Assembly: GCA_905221505.1 (NCBI GenBank) | Contig: CAJNDL010000033.1 | Coordinates: 1-21,806, forward strand | Length of the DNA stretch: 21,806 bases | Source of the DNA: a bacterium | Lineage (GTDB): Bacteria; Bacillota; Bacilli; Lactobacillales; Streptococcaceae | Reading direction: 5' to 3' | Shown here: positions 1-6,592 of the stretch, piece by piece | Position numbering within the stretch: position 1 is the first letter of the stretch | Layout: the number at the start of each line of letters is the position of its first letter | Made by a program: the position numbers and the translations under genes | Notes under the pieces: model-generated | Told to the model about the DNA's origin: nothing | The model's input: only the letters and a program-made list of their open reading frames with translations | The model's database searches: none

Positions 1-134
1 TTTTCTAGTTCATCATAAATAAAGCTAAAATCACAGAGTTCAGTTAGCTGACGTAAAAAGTGGGTTTTAGGAACCACTATATCATACAAACTAGAATAAG
101 GACTGACATCCATAGTTAACTGATTATCAAGCAT
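1..134 (-). CDS. Transposase N-terminus (DUF772-type, IS5/IS1182-like), cut by window edge
   Basis: Reading leftward from an ATG at 132-134, 44 codons are open to the window edge, beginning MLDNQLTMDVSPYSSLYDIV. The stretch 'Y..IVPKTHFLRQLTELCDFSFIYDEL' resembles the N-terminal domain (DUF772) found in IS5/IS1182-type transposases. A good ribosome-binding site (GAGGTG, 5 nt before the ATG) and a TATACT -10 candidate at 152-157 support the start. Only the N-terminus is visible, so whether the element is intact cannot be judged. No terminal repeat is obvious between here and the next gene. The family assignment rests on short similarity recalled from memory. Confidence 0.6.
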   Translation of the reverse strand, partial: MLDNQLTMDVSPYSSLYDIVVPKTHFLRQLTELCDFSFIYDELE

Positions 135-309
135 TATTTCACCTCATCTCTAGTATAACAAAAAAGCCATCAATTTGATGACTTTTTCAGTAGGTTCGAG
201 GTGAAGCTCTAGTATCTTTGTTTTTGCCAAGACTTCGTTACAGTTCTTGTAAAATTATTATCACATGATTAGCGCTACTTGTCAAATAATTGTTAGCTCC
301 ACTTTCTAT

Positions 310-338
310 TTTACTTTTCCTGTTTACAGGTCTATAAT
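310..338 (+). promoter_or_regulatory. Promoter of the YeiH-family gene
   Basis: TTTACT (310-315), a 17-bp spacer and a perfect TATAAT (333-338). Transcription would start near 345, leaving a leader of about 20 nt that carries the TTTGGAGG ribosome-binding site just before the ATG at 366. Confidence 0.7.
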
Positions 339-365
339 GGTAACAGATTCTATTTGGAGGTTTTT

Positions 366-1376
366 ATGTCATTTCTATCAAAAAATGGAGCAGGCATCTT
401 GGCCTGCCTTCTCATTTCAATCGTATCTTGGTACTTAGGAGGATTCTTCCCTGTTATTGGCGCGCCCGTTTTTGCGATTTTCATAGGCATGCTCCTACAT
501 CCCTTTCTCTCGTCTTATAAACAACTGGATGCTGGATTGACCTTTAGTTCCAAGAAATTGCTCCAGTATGCCGTTATCTTGCTTGGTTTTGGTCTCAATA
601 TCTCGCAAGTCTTCGCAGTCGGACAATCTTCACTCCCTGTCATCCTGTCCACCATTTCAATAGCCTTGATTGTTGCCTACCTCTTCCAGCGTTTCTTTGC
701 ACTGGACACAAAACTGGCTACCTTGATTGGAGTGGGTTCTTCTATCTGTGGGGGCTCTGCCATTGCGGCAACAGCGCCTGTTATTCACGCCAAGGAAAAG
801 GAAGTCGCCCAAGCCATTTCCGTTATCTTTTTCTTCAATGTCTTGGCTGCGCTGATTTTTCCAACCCTCGGCACCTGGCTTCATCTATCCAATGACGGCT
901 TCGCTCTCTTTGCAGGAACTGCGGTCAACGATACTTCCTCTGTAACCGCCACAGCCAGCGCTTGGGACAGTCTCTACCAGACCAATACCCTCGAATCCGC
1001 AACCATTGTCAAACTCACACGAACCCTAGCTATCATCCCCATCACTCTCTTTCTCTCCTACTGGCAAAGTCGCGAGCAAAAAAATAAGCAAGGCCTGCAA
1101 CTGAAAAAAGTCTTCCCACTTTTTATCCTTTACTTTATCCTTGCATCGCTCCTAACCACCCTACTGACCTCTCTCGGTGTGTCCAGTAGTTTCTTTACCC
1201 CTCTCAAACAACTCTCTAAATTCCTCATTATCATGGCCATGAGTGCTATCGGTCTCAAAACAAATCTGGTCGCTATGGTCAAATCAAGTGGAAAATCCAT
1301 TGTTCTAGGAGCCATCTGCTGGATTGCCATCATCCTCACCAGTCTCGGTATGCAGACCCTTATCGGCATTTTCTAA
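366..1376 (+). CDS. YeiH/UPF0324 family membrane protein
   Basis: A 336-residue, strongly hydrophobic protein with about ten membrane segments. It belongs to the conserved YeiH/YadS-like UPF0324 family (COG2855), whose substrate is not firmly known. Visible family features are the glycine-rich '[14 protein letters not shown]' stretch around residue 125, the '[16 protein letters not shown]' segment near residue 190, and a C-terminal '[10 protein letters not shown]' membrane hairpin. I start it at the ATG at 366, because the in-frame TTG at 354 lies inside the ribosome-binding site (TTTGGAGG, 353-360). It has its own promoter and is convergent with the CoA-binding gene, with a RUP element directly abutting its stop codon. 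It is the only large plus-strand gene outside the accessory region. Function unknown; family assignment confident. Confidence 0.88.
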   Translation: MSFLSKNGAGILACLLISIVSWYLGGFFPVIGAPVFAIFIGMLLHPFLSSYKQLDAGLTFSSKKLLQYAVILLGFGLNISQVFAVGQSSLPVILSTISIALIVAYLFQRFFALDTKLATLIGVGSSICGGSAIAATAPVIHAKEKEVAQAISVIFFFNVLAALIFPTLGTWLHLSNDGFALFAGTAVNDTSSVTATASAWDSLYQTNTLESATIVKLTRTLAIIPITLFLSYWQSREQKNKQGLQLKKVFPLFILYFILASLLTTLLTSLGVSSSFFTPLKQLSKFLIIMAMSAIGLKTNLVAMVKSSGKSIVLGAICWIAIILTSLGMQTLIGIF

Positions 1377-1517
1377 TACTCTTCGAAAATATCTTCAAAC
1401 CACGTCAACGTCACCTTGCCGTAGGTATGGTTACTGACTTCGTCAGTTCTATCCACAACCTCAAAACTGTGTTTTGAGCAGCCTGCGGCTAGTTTACTCT
1501 TTGATTTTCATTGAGTA
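1377..1517. repeat. RUP element (long form, 141 bp)
   Basis: Begins TACTCTTCGAAAAT and ends ATTTTCATTGAGTA, imperfect terminal inverted repeats (11 of 14 matching) with TA at both ends. This is the known pneumococcal RUP (repeat unit of pneumococcus), thought to be mobilised by the IS630-Spn1 transposase. Internal landmarks are 'AACCACGTCAACGTC' near the left and 'AGCCTGCGGCTAGTTT' near the right. It is longer than the 103-bp copy at 12640 because of an extra internal segment (about 1425-1478) that itself holds a palindrome around GACTTCGTCAGTTC. It abuts the stop codon of the YeiH gene and fills the gap to the convergent CoA-binding gene. Confidence 0.88.
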
Positions 1518-1551
1518 TAACACAAAAGATAGCCCACCAGCTACCTTTTTC

Positions 1552-1989
1552 TTATGCTTCCTCAATCAAGCGAGTATGTTCTCTCTTGATACAGCGATTC
1601 ATCACGATGTCATCACATCCACCAGCACGCAAGATTTCTTCTGCCTCTAGACTTTCAAGCCCCAGCTGTGCCCAAAAAATCTTAGCATCAGCTTTGAGAA
1701 AATCACGCACCACATCTGGCAAAAACTCGCTACGACGGTAAACATTGACAATGTCTACAGGAAAAGGAATCTCAGCGAGGCTGGCATAAGCCTTTTCACC
1801 CAAGATTTCGCCACCTGCCGCCTTGGGATTGACTGGGATGATTTTATAACCCCGAGCCTGCATTTCCTTGGTCACTCGATTGCTGGTTGTTTCCTCACGA
1901 TCTGATAACCCCACCACAGCAAGGGTTTTACTCGTTGCTAAATACTGACGAATCACGCCATCACTTGGATTGATAAATTCTTGACTCAT
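1552..1989 (-). CDS. CoA-binding domain protein (YccU-like, COG1832)
   Basis: A 145-residue soluble protein forming a single Rossmann-type CoA_binding domain. 'TLAVVGLSDREETTSNRVTK' (about residues 22-41) is the nucleotide-binding beta-alpha unit, followed by 'GYKIIPVNPKA' and 'VDIVNVYRRSEFLPDVV', typical of the YccU/COG1832 family. The family binds CoA or acyl-CoA, but its cellular role is not established. The start is supported by AAGGAGG about 6 nt before the ATG. In pneumococcus this gene follows polA in the same direction, as here. It has its own extended -10 promoter and lies beyond the polA terminator, so it is probably expressed independently. Confidence 0.87.
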   Translation of the reverse strand: MSQEFINPSDGVIRQYLATSKTLAVVGLSDREETTSNRVTKEMQARGYKIIPVNPKAAGGEILGEKAYASLAEIPFPVDIVNVYRRSEFLPDVVRDFLKADAKIFWAQLGLESLEAEEILRAGGCDDIVMNRCIKREHTRLIEEA

Positions 1990-2009
1990 AGAAATCCTCC
2001 TTTTTCATC

Positions 2010-2018
2010 AGTATAGCA
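2010..2018 (-). promoter_or_regulatory. Extended -10 promoter of the CoA-binding gene
   Basis: On the minus strand the sequence is TGC-TATACT (2018 to 2010), an extended -10, about 20 nt before the ATG at 1989. No convincing -35 is seen 17 bp upstream. Confidence 0.6.
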
Positions 2019-2049
2019 TATTTTGAAAAGGCTTGCAGATTTTGACTAC

Positions 2050-2076
2050 AAAAAAGGAGGACTAGCCCCCTTTTTA
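2050..2076 (-). terminator. Terminator of polA
   Basis: A ten-pair stem, AAAAAGGGGG (2075-2066) with TCCTCCTTTTT (2061-2051), loop CTAGT, one G-U pair, followed by a T run on the minus strand. The stem starts inside the polA stop codon. Confidence 0.8.
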
Positions 2077-4707
2077 TTTAGCTTCGTACCAAGTTGCCCC
2101 TTCATTCTCATCTGCAATGAGAGGAACACTGAGTTGAATGGCTTCTTCCATGGTTTGTTTGACCAATTTTTTCATCTCTGCTAATTCTGATTTCGGAACT
2201 TCAAGGACGATTTCATCGTGCACTTGCAGAAGCATCTTGGTCTGATAACCACCTTCAACTAGAGCCTTATCTAACTGAATCATGGCAATCTTGAGAATAT
2301 CTGCCGCAGATCCCTGAATAGGAGAGTTGATAGCAGTCCTCTCTGCGAAACCACGAATGTTGAAGTTACGCGAATTGATATCTGGCAACTCACGACGACG
2401 CTTGAAGAGAGTCTCTACATAACCCTTATCACGCGCCTCACGCACCACTTCATCCATGTAGTTTTTAATACCTGGGAAGCGTTCAAAGTAGGTATCAATG
2501 TAGGCTTTGGCCTCCTTACGGCTAATGCCCAAATTATTAGACAAACCAAAATCTGAAATCCCGTAAACCACTCCAAAGTTAACCGCCTTGGCATTACGAC
2601 GATCGTTTGCAGTCACATCCTCAGGACGCTCAATGCCAAAGACCCGCATGGCTGTAGAAGTATGGATATCCGCCCCCTCTTGGAAGGCCTTGATCAAGTG
2701 CTCATCCTTAGAAATATGAGCCAAGACGCGCAATTCAATCTGTGAATAGTCCGAGCTGAGCAGCACACTATCCTCCCACTCAGGCACAAAAGCCTTACGA
2801 ATGAGACGGCCTTGCTCCAAACGCACAGGGATATTTTGCAAGTTTGGATCCACACTAGACAAACGCCCAGTCTGGGTCAAATCCTGAACATAGCGAGTAT
2901 GAATCTTGCCATCAGCCAAAATCCAGTCCTGCAAGCCAATCACATAAGTAGACTGAATCTTAGCAATCTGACGGTAATCCAAGATTTTCTTAACAATCGG
3001 TGCAATAGGAGCCAGACGCTCCAACACATCCACCGCTGTCGAGTAACCTGTCTTAGTTTTCTTAGTGTATTCTAGAGGAAGTCCCAACTTTTCAAAAAGA
3101 AGCACGCCCAACTGCTTAGGCGAATTGATATTAAACTCCTCACCAGCCAGCTCGTAAATCTCTTGAGTCAGTTTTTCAATAACAAGCTCATTTTCAGCCT
3201 GCATCTCAAGCAAGGTTTCTTTCTTGACCGTAATCCCAGCGATTTCCATCTTAGCAAGGACAAAGGCCAGAGGTTGCTCTATATCATAAAGAAGCTCTAA
3301 CTGCCCATTCTTACTGAGTTTTTCAAGTAAAACAGGCTCTGTCTCGACCAAAACGGCAAGCTTACGAGCCAAATGTTCCAAGAATTTCTCGCGATCAGGA
3401 ATAGCCTTCTTGACACCTTTGCCATAGAAAGTCTCATCATCGACTAAATAAGTCTGACCATAAAGACTAGCGATGGTCGCAATTTCATTGTCCTCCACAG
3501 TCGAAAGGAGGTATTTAGCCAAACGGCTGTCAAAAGCAGGCGCCTGCAAATCCACATCAAAACGATTCAAGAGAACTTTAGCCTTTTTAAAGTCATACAC
3601 TCTCAGAGGTGTTTTTTCTAGAAAATCCTTAAAAATCGGATCTTGCAAAAGTTCAAGCTTGTCTGTAGCATAAAGCTTATCCCCACAAGACCAGGCAAAA
3701 CCAACCAAATCATCCGTATGGTAATTCTCGCCAAAGAGTTCAAAGTGGAAGATAGAGTCGGCACTAAGCATATCTTGACTAACTTGGTCAACGATAGTAA
3801 AGTTCAAACTCTCAGCCACATCAGCTGACGATGCATTTAAAGCCTGTTTGAGCTGTTTGAAGCCCATCTCATCATAGAATTTCCCAAGATTTTCCACATC
3901 TGGACCACTATAAACCAACTCCTCCAAACCAATCTCAATCGGTGCCTTGGTATCAATGGTCGCCAGTGTTTTAGACAAAAAGGCCTGTTCCTTATCATGG
4001 ATGAGATTTTCCTTCATCTTAGAAGCCTTCATCCCATCGATATTTTCATAAATACCCTCAAGCGAGCCATGCTCCAGCAAGAGCTTGATACCCGTCTTTT
4101 CACCGATTTTGGTCACCCCAGGAATATTATCCGACTTATCTCCCATAAGCGCCTTAAGATCGATAAACTGAGTCGGTGTGAGACCCATCTTTTCCATGAG
4201 ATAGTCTGGCGTAAAGGCCTCAAACTCAGCCACACCTTTCTTGGAAATCTCAACCACCGTATGCTCGTCCGTCAGCTGAATCAAATCCTTGTCCCCACTG
4301 ACAATGGTAATATCAAAACCATCCTGCTCAGCTAGTTTATCCAGCGTCCCGATGATATCATCCGCCTCATACTGAGCCAACTCATAGTGGCGAATCCCCA
4401 TATGATCCAGCAACTCACGAATGAAAGGAAATTGCTCACGAAACTCATCAGGAGTCTTAGCACGACCACCCTTATAGTCCGCATACATCTCTGTACGGAA
4501 GGTCGTCTTCCCCGCATCAAAAGCCACCAAAATATGACTCGGCTCAATCCGCTCCAACAAATGACTCAACATCAACTGAAAGCCATAAATCGCATTTGTA
4601 TGCAAACCAGCCGCATTCTTAAAACGGTCCAACTGCTGATAGAGCGCAAAAAACGCCCGAAAAGCGACAGAAGACCCATCAATCAATAATAATTTTTTCT
4701 TATCCAT
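2074..4707 (-). CDS. polA: DNA polymerase I
   Basis: An 877-residue family A DNA polymerase, the pneumococcal length, that fills gaps and removes RNA primers in replication and repair. The N-terminal third is the 5'-3' flap nuclease ('LLLIDGSSVAFRAFFAL', 'VAFDAGKTTFR', 'GDKSDNIPGV'). The middle domain lacks the DxE metal ligands of the proofreading exonuclease, having 'FHFELFGENYH' at that place, so proofreading is probably absent. The C-terminal polymerase shows motif A 'DYSQIELRVLAH', motif B 'RRNAKAVNFGVVYGIS' and motif C 'QVHDEIVLEVP'. I choose the ATG at 4707 (MDKKKLLLIDG). An in-frame ATG at 4773 would add a hydrophobic 22-residue leader with no counterpart in the family. No Shine-Dalgarno precedes the chosen start, and a TATAAT sits only 6 nt upstream. 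Confidence 0.97.
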   Translation of the reverse strand: MDKKKLLLIDGSSVAFRAFFALYQQLDRFKNAAGLHTNAIYGFQLMLSHLLERIEPSHILVAFDAGKTTFRTEMYADYKGGRAKTPDEFREQFPFIRELLDHMGIRHYELAQYEADDIIGTLDKLAEQDGFDITIVSGDKDLIQLTDEHTVVEISKKGVAEFEAFTPDYLMEKMGLTPTQFIDLKALMGDKSDNIPGVTKIGEKTGIKLLLEHGSLEGIYENIDGMKASKMKENLIHDKEQAFLSKTLATIDTKAPIEIGLEELVYSGPDVENLGKFYDEMGFKQLKQALNASSADVAESLNFTIVDQVSQDMLSADSIFHFELFGENYHTDDLVGFAWSCGDKLYATDKLELLQDPIFKDFLEKTPLRVYDFKKAKVLLNRFDVDLQAPAFDSRLAKYLLSTVEDNEIATIASLYGQTYLVDDETFYGKGVKKAIPDREKFLEHLARKLAVLVETEPVLLEKLSKNGQLELLYDIEQPLAFVLAKMEIAGITVKKETLLEMQAENELVIEKLTQEIYELAGEEFNINSPKQLGVLLFEKLGLPLEYTKKTKTGYSTAVDVLERLAPIAPIVKKILDYRQIAKIQSTYVIGLQDWILADGKIHTRYVQDLTQTGRLSSVDPNLQNIPVRLEQGRLIRKAFVPEWEDSVLLSSDYSQIELRVLAHISKDEHLIKAFQEGADIHTSTAMRVFGIERPEDVTANDRRNAKAVNFGVVYGISDFGLSNNLGISRKEAKAYIDTYFERFPGIKNYMDEVVREARDKGYVETLFKRRRELPDINSRNFNIRGFAERTAINSPIQGSAADILKIAMIQLDKALVEGGYQTKMLLQVHDEIVLEVPKSELAEMKKLVKQTMEEAIQLSVPLIADENEGATWYEAK

Positions 4708-4713
4708 ACACCC

Positions 4714-4719
4714 ATTATA
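4714..4719 (-). promoter_or_regulatory. -10 element of a possibly leaderless polA promoter
   Basis: TATAAT on the minus strand ends 6 nt before the polA ATG (4707), so transcription would start at or next to the first codon. The -35 region is poor. Confidence 0.5.
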
Positions 4720-4779
4720 AAGGAAAGCACCAAAAAATACCATTGGGAAGAGCCAGACCCAAGTATTTTTCATCCTTTT

Positions 4780-4787
4780 TCCGAATA
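4780..4787 (+). promoter_or_regulatory. Candidate sigma-X (cin) box upstream of rpn copy 1
   Basis: TCCGAATA preceded by five Ts matches the competence sigma-X box TACGAATA at 7 of 8 positions and lies 68 nt before the ATG at 4856. The same position relative to the gene in copy 2 has TGCGAATA (also 7 of 8). Competence control of a related pneumococcal locus (ccs16) is recalled, not shown here. Confidence 0.45.
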
Positions 4788-4804
4788 AATAGATAGAGCC
4801 AGAT

Positions 4805-4823
4805 AATCTAGTAAAACTAGATT
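4805..4823 (+). promoter_or_regulatory. Conserved dyad upstream of rpn copy 1
   Basis: Perfect 7-bp inverted repeat AATCTAG-TAAAA-CTAGATT just upstream of the -10. Copy 2 keeps both arms exactly (12746-12764) while the 5-nt loop differs by one base. It could be an operator or a leader hairpin for transcripts starting at the cin box. Confidence 0.5.
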
Positions 4824-4831
4824 TAAAAATG

Positions 4832-4840
4832 TGCTATAAT
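4832..4840 (+). promoter_or_regulatory. Extended -10 promoter of rpn copy 1
   Basis: TGC-TATAAT, a consensus extended -10. Copy 2 has TGG-TATAAT in the same place. AAAGGAG (4842-4848) follows, 7 nt before the ATG at 4856. Confidence 0.65.
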
Positions 4841-4855
4841 GAAAGGAGAAGAAGT

Positions 4856-5794
4856 ATGACCGTACGTCATCCGGGCATTAGCCCAACTAATGACTTGGTA
4901 GCTAAGAAGATTTTTAGCAATCCAGAAATCACTTGTCAATTTATTCGCGATATGCTGGACTTACCAGCCAAAAATGTAACCATTTTGGAGGGGAGTAATA
5001 TTCATGTACTACCCTCCCTGCCGTACTCGGCTCAGGATTTCTATACCAGCATAGACGTTTTAGCTGAACTAGACAATGGGACACAGGTTATCATTGAAAT
5101 TCAAGTTCATCATCAAAATTTTTTCATCAATCGTCTGTGGGCTTATCTATGCAGTCAGGTCAATCAGAATCTTGAAAAAATTCGCCAGCAGGAAGGCAAT
5201 ACTCACCAGAGCTACAAACATATCGCACCTGTTTACGCAATCGCGATTGTGGACAGCAATTACTTTTCAGATGACCTAGCTTTTCATAGTTTTAGTATGC
5301 GCGAGGACACGACAGGTGAGGTTTTAACAATTACAAACAATGGACAAGAAAACCATCTAGTCAAGATGGCATTCTTGGAATTAAAAAAATACAGAGAAAC
5401 CAGCAAGGACGAGGTTCGCAAACCGTGGTTGGAGTTTTTCGGGAATAAACCCTTTACCCAGCAACCCGAGCGAGCAATCAGACAAGCAGATCAACTGCTA
5501 GACTACAAGAGCTGGTCCGAGGAGGATAGGAAAATGTTTAGTGAACAACGCAGACGTGAAGAACAAGCCTTACTCGCTCATGACTATGCCTTGGAAACTG
5601 CTAGGGCGGAGGGTATCGAACAAGGTCTAGAGCGTGGCCTTGAACGTGGCCGTGCTGAGGGTATCGAAGAGGGATTAAAAGTAGGTCTAGTAAATCTCGT
5701 TCGTCAAGGTTTTCTGACTTCCGAGGTTGCCAGTCATCAGTTAGGTATGACTGTCTCTGAGTTTGAAGAACTATTGAAAGAGCATCACAAATAA
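4856..5794 (+). CDS. Rpn family recombination-promoting nuclease / putative transposase (PDDEXK_2), copy 1
   Basis: A 312-residue protein. The N-terminal ~165 residues form a PD-(D/E)XK nuclease-like domain: opening 'ISPTNDLVAKKIFS', then D67 in 'TSIDVLAELDNG' and E81-x-Q83 in 'VIIEIQVHH', the D...ExQ signature of the Rpn/PDDEXK_2 group. Relatives in E. coli (RpnA-E) are DNA endonucleases that raise RecA-independent recombination and can act as toxic phage-defence proteins. The C-terminal ~100 residues are charged and probably helical, with GLERG-type repeats and a short final 'TSEVASHQLGMTVSEFEELL' domain. The ATG at 4856 is chosen for its AAAGGAG site. An earlier in-frame ATG (4829) overlaps the promoter. 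Met227 is preceded by a perfect internal Shine-Dalgarno. A near-identical copy lies inverted at 12607-11648. Confidence 0.88.
   Translation: MTVRHPGISPTNDLVAKKIFSNPEITCQFIRDMLDLPAKNVTILEGSNIHVLPSLPYSAQDFYTSIDVLAELDNGTQVIIEIQVHHQNFFINRLWAYLCSQVNQNLEKIRQQEGNTHQSYKHIAPVYAIAIVDSNYFSDDLAFHSFSMREDTTGEVLTITNNGQENHLVKMAFLELKKYRETSKDEVRKPWLEFFGNKPFTQQPERAIRQADQLLDYKSWSEEDRKMFSEQRRREEQALLAHDYALETARAEGIEQGLERGLERGRAEGIEEGLKVGLVNLVRQGFLTSEVASHQLGMTVSEFEELLKEHHK
5534..5794 (+). CDS. Candidate internally translated small C-terminal protein (RpnS-like) of rpn copy 1
   Basis: AGGAGG (5520-5525) stands 8 nt before an ATG at 5534 that is in frame with the rpn gene (Met227). Translation from here would give an 86-residue protein 'MFSEQRRREEQALLAHDYAL...' made only of the charged repeat region and the final small domain, without nuclease residues. 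Reported enterobacterial rpn genes encode such in-frame C-terminal proteins (RpnS) that bind and inhibit the full-length nuclease. Identity of function is inferred. The sequence shows only the start signals, which are present in all five modules of this window. Confidence 0.6.
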   Translation: MFSEQRRREEQALLAHDYALETARAEGIEQGLERGLERGRAEGIEEGLKVGLVNLVRQGFLTSEVASHQLGMTVSEFEELLKEHHK

Positions 5795-6232
5795 GAACTT
5801 AAAAAATACAGAGAAACCAACAAAGACAAGGTTCACAAGCCATGGTTGGAGTTTTTTGGGAACAAACCCTTTACCCAAGCACCCGAGCGAGCCATCAGCC
5901 AAGCAGATCAATTGCTAGACCACAAGAGCTGGTCCGAGGAGGATAGGAAAATGTTTAGTGAACAACGCAGACGTGAAGAACAAGCCTTACTCGCTCATGA
6001 CTATGCCTTGGAAACTGCTAGGGCGGAGGGTATCGAACAAGGTCTAGAGCGTGGCCTTGAACGTGGCCGTGCTGAGGGAATTGAACAAGGTTTAGAACAG
6101 GGACTGGAGCGTGGAAAAGTTGAAGGAAGTTTGTCTATGCTACTAAATCTAGTCCGCTAAGGTCTTTTGCCTTCTGAGGTTGCAAGTCAGCAATTGGGCA
6201 TGACCGTTGCTGAGTTTGAGGAGCTCTTGTAA
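5795..6232 (+). pseudogene. Orphan C-terminal module of rpn (tandem partial duplicate)
   Basis: Directly after the stop codon of rpn copy 1, and in the same frame, the C-terminal part of the gene is repeated from 'ELKKYRET' to 'TVAEFEELL' (stop 6230-6232). There is no nuclease domain and no start codon at its head. A second stop, TAA at 6158-6160, replaces the CAA that follows 'NLVR' in copy 1, cutting off the last 23 codons. The repeated region differs from copy 1 by scattered substitutions (for example TNKDKVHKPW against TSKDEVRKPW), so the duplication is not brand new. The internal AGGAGG/ATG start at 5937-5953 is intact. Confidence 0.8.
5951..6160 (+). CDS. Candidate small RpnS-like protein of the left orphan module
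   Basis: AGGAGG (5937-5942), 8 nt, ATG at 5951, then 69 codons to TAA at 6158-6160. The product 'MFSEQRRREEQALLAHDYAL...' has more GLERG-type repeats than the one in copy 1 but lacks the final 'SEVASQQLG..EFEELL' domain. Whether it is made or functional is unknown. Because the module has no upstream start of its own, this is its only plausible product. Confidence 0.45.
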   Translation: MFSEQRRREEQALLAHDYALETARAEGIEQGLERGLERGRAEGIEQGLEQGLERGKVEGSLSMLLNLVR

Positions 6233-6255
6233 GACCATACAATCATTAATAACAT

Positions 6256-6302
6256 AAAAGTGAACAGGACTAAAATACTATCCTGTTCACTTTTTATTTT
6301 TT
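6256..6302 (+). terminator. Terminator of the left rpn array
   Basis: A 14-bp perfect stem, AAAAGTGAACAGGA (6256-6269) with TCCTGTTCACTTTT (6281-6294), 11-nt loop, followed by a T-rich tract to 6302. The A run before the stem lets it work in both directions. It closes the rpn copy 1 and orphan module unit. Confidence 0.88.
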
Positions 6303-6336
6303 GCTATCCAACAAAACCCTCACATAATTTTACACG

Positions 6337-6368
6337 ACAAAAGAGAAGGCAAAGCGTCCCTCTCTTTC
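6337..6368 (-). terminator. Weak terminator-like hairpin after the sorting-signal remnant
   Basis: On the minus strand AAAGAGAGG pairs with CCTTCTCTTT around a short loop, with one bulge and only TTTT after it. It probably ended the now broken LPXTG gene at 6383. Confidence 0.45.
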
Positions 6369-6382
6369 ATATTTTTAATTAA

Positions 6383-6508
6383 TTAGTTTTTGCGTTTCAC
6401 AAATGGAAGTGCACCAAAGAATAATACAAGGAATCCTAATGATGTAACCACAACATTATCTTTTCCACTAGTATTTGAAAGTTCTTTCTTATCTTCTATT
6501 TTTGTAGC
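6383..6508 (-). pseudogene. Remnant of an LPXTG surface protein (sorting signal only)
   Basis: Forty-one codons end in a classic cell-wall sorting signal: a short polar stretch, 'LSNTSG', a hydrophobic segment ('VVVTSLGFLVLFFGALPF') and the basic tail 'VKRKN', then TAA at 6383-6385. The sortase motif is degenerate (LSNTS where LPNTG is expected), and a TAA stop lies immediately upstream with no start codon, so the rest of the gene is gone. A sortase-anchored protein gene probably once stood where the choline-binding genes now are. Confidence 0.7.
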
Positions 6509-6545
6509 TTAAGCTTAATAAGTATTATATCAGCAAGTATCTGTT

Positions 6546-6574
6546 ATAAAAAACTAGGAGAAAAGACTCCTAGT
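6546..6574 (-). terminator. Terminator of choline-binding protein gene 1
   Basis: ACTAGGAG (6574-6567 on the minus strand) pairs with CTCCTAGT (6560-6553), 6-nt loop, followed by six Ts. It lies 19 bp after the stop codon at 6593. The stem is almost the same as the terminator of choline-binding gene 2 at 9493. Confidence 0.85.
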
Positions 6575-6592
6575 GACATAAACAAATTCAAA

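Noticed and set aside
160..187. Hairpin AAAAAG-C-CATCAA / TTGATG-A-CTTTTT between the transposase start and the YeiH gene
   Set aside because: It could be a terminator, but it lies upstream of both divergent genes with a mismatch and a tiny loop; left out as a feature.
354..365. TTG start for the YeiH-family gene
   Set aside because: The TTG is part of the ribosome-binding site TTTGGAGG; the ATG at 366 has proper spacing.
4708..4773. 22-residue N-terminal extension of PolA
   Set aside because: Hydrophobic and without a counterpart in Pol I proteins; the ATG at 4707 gives the expected 877 residues.
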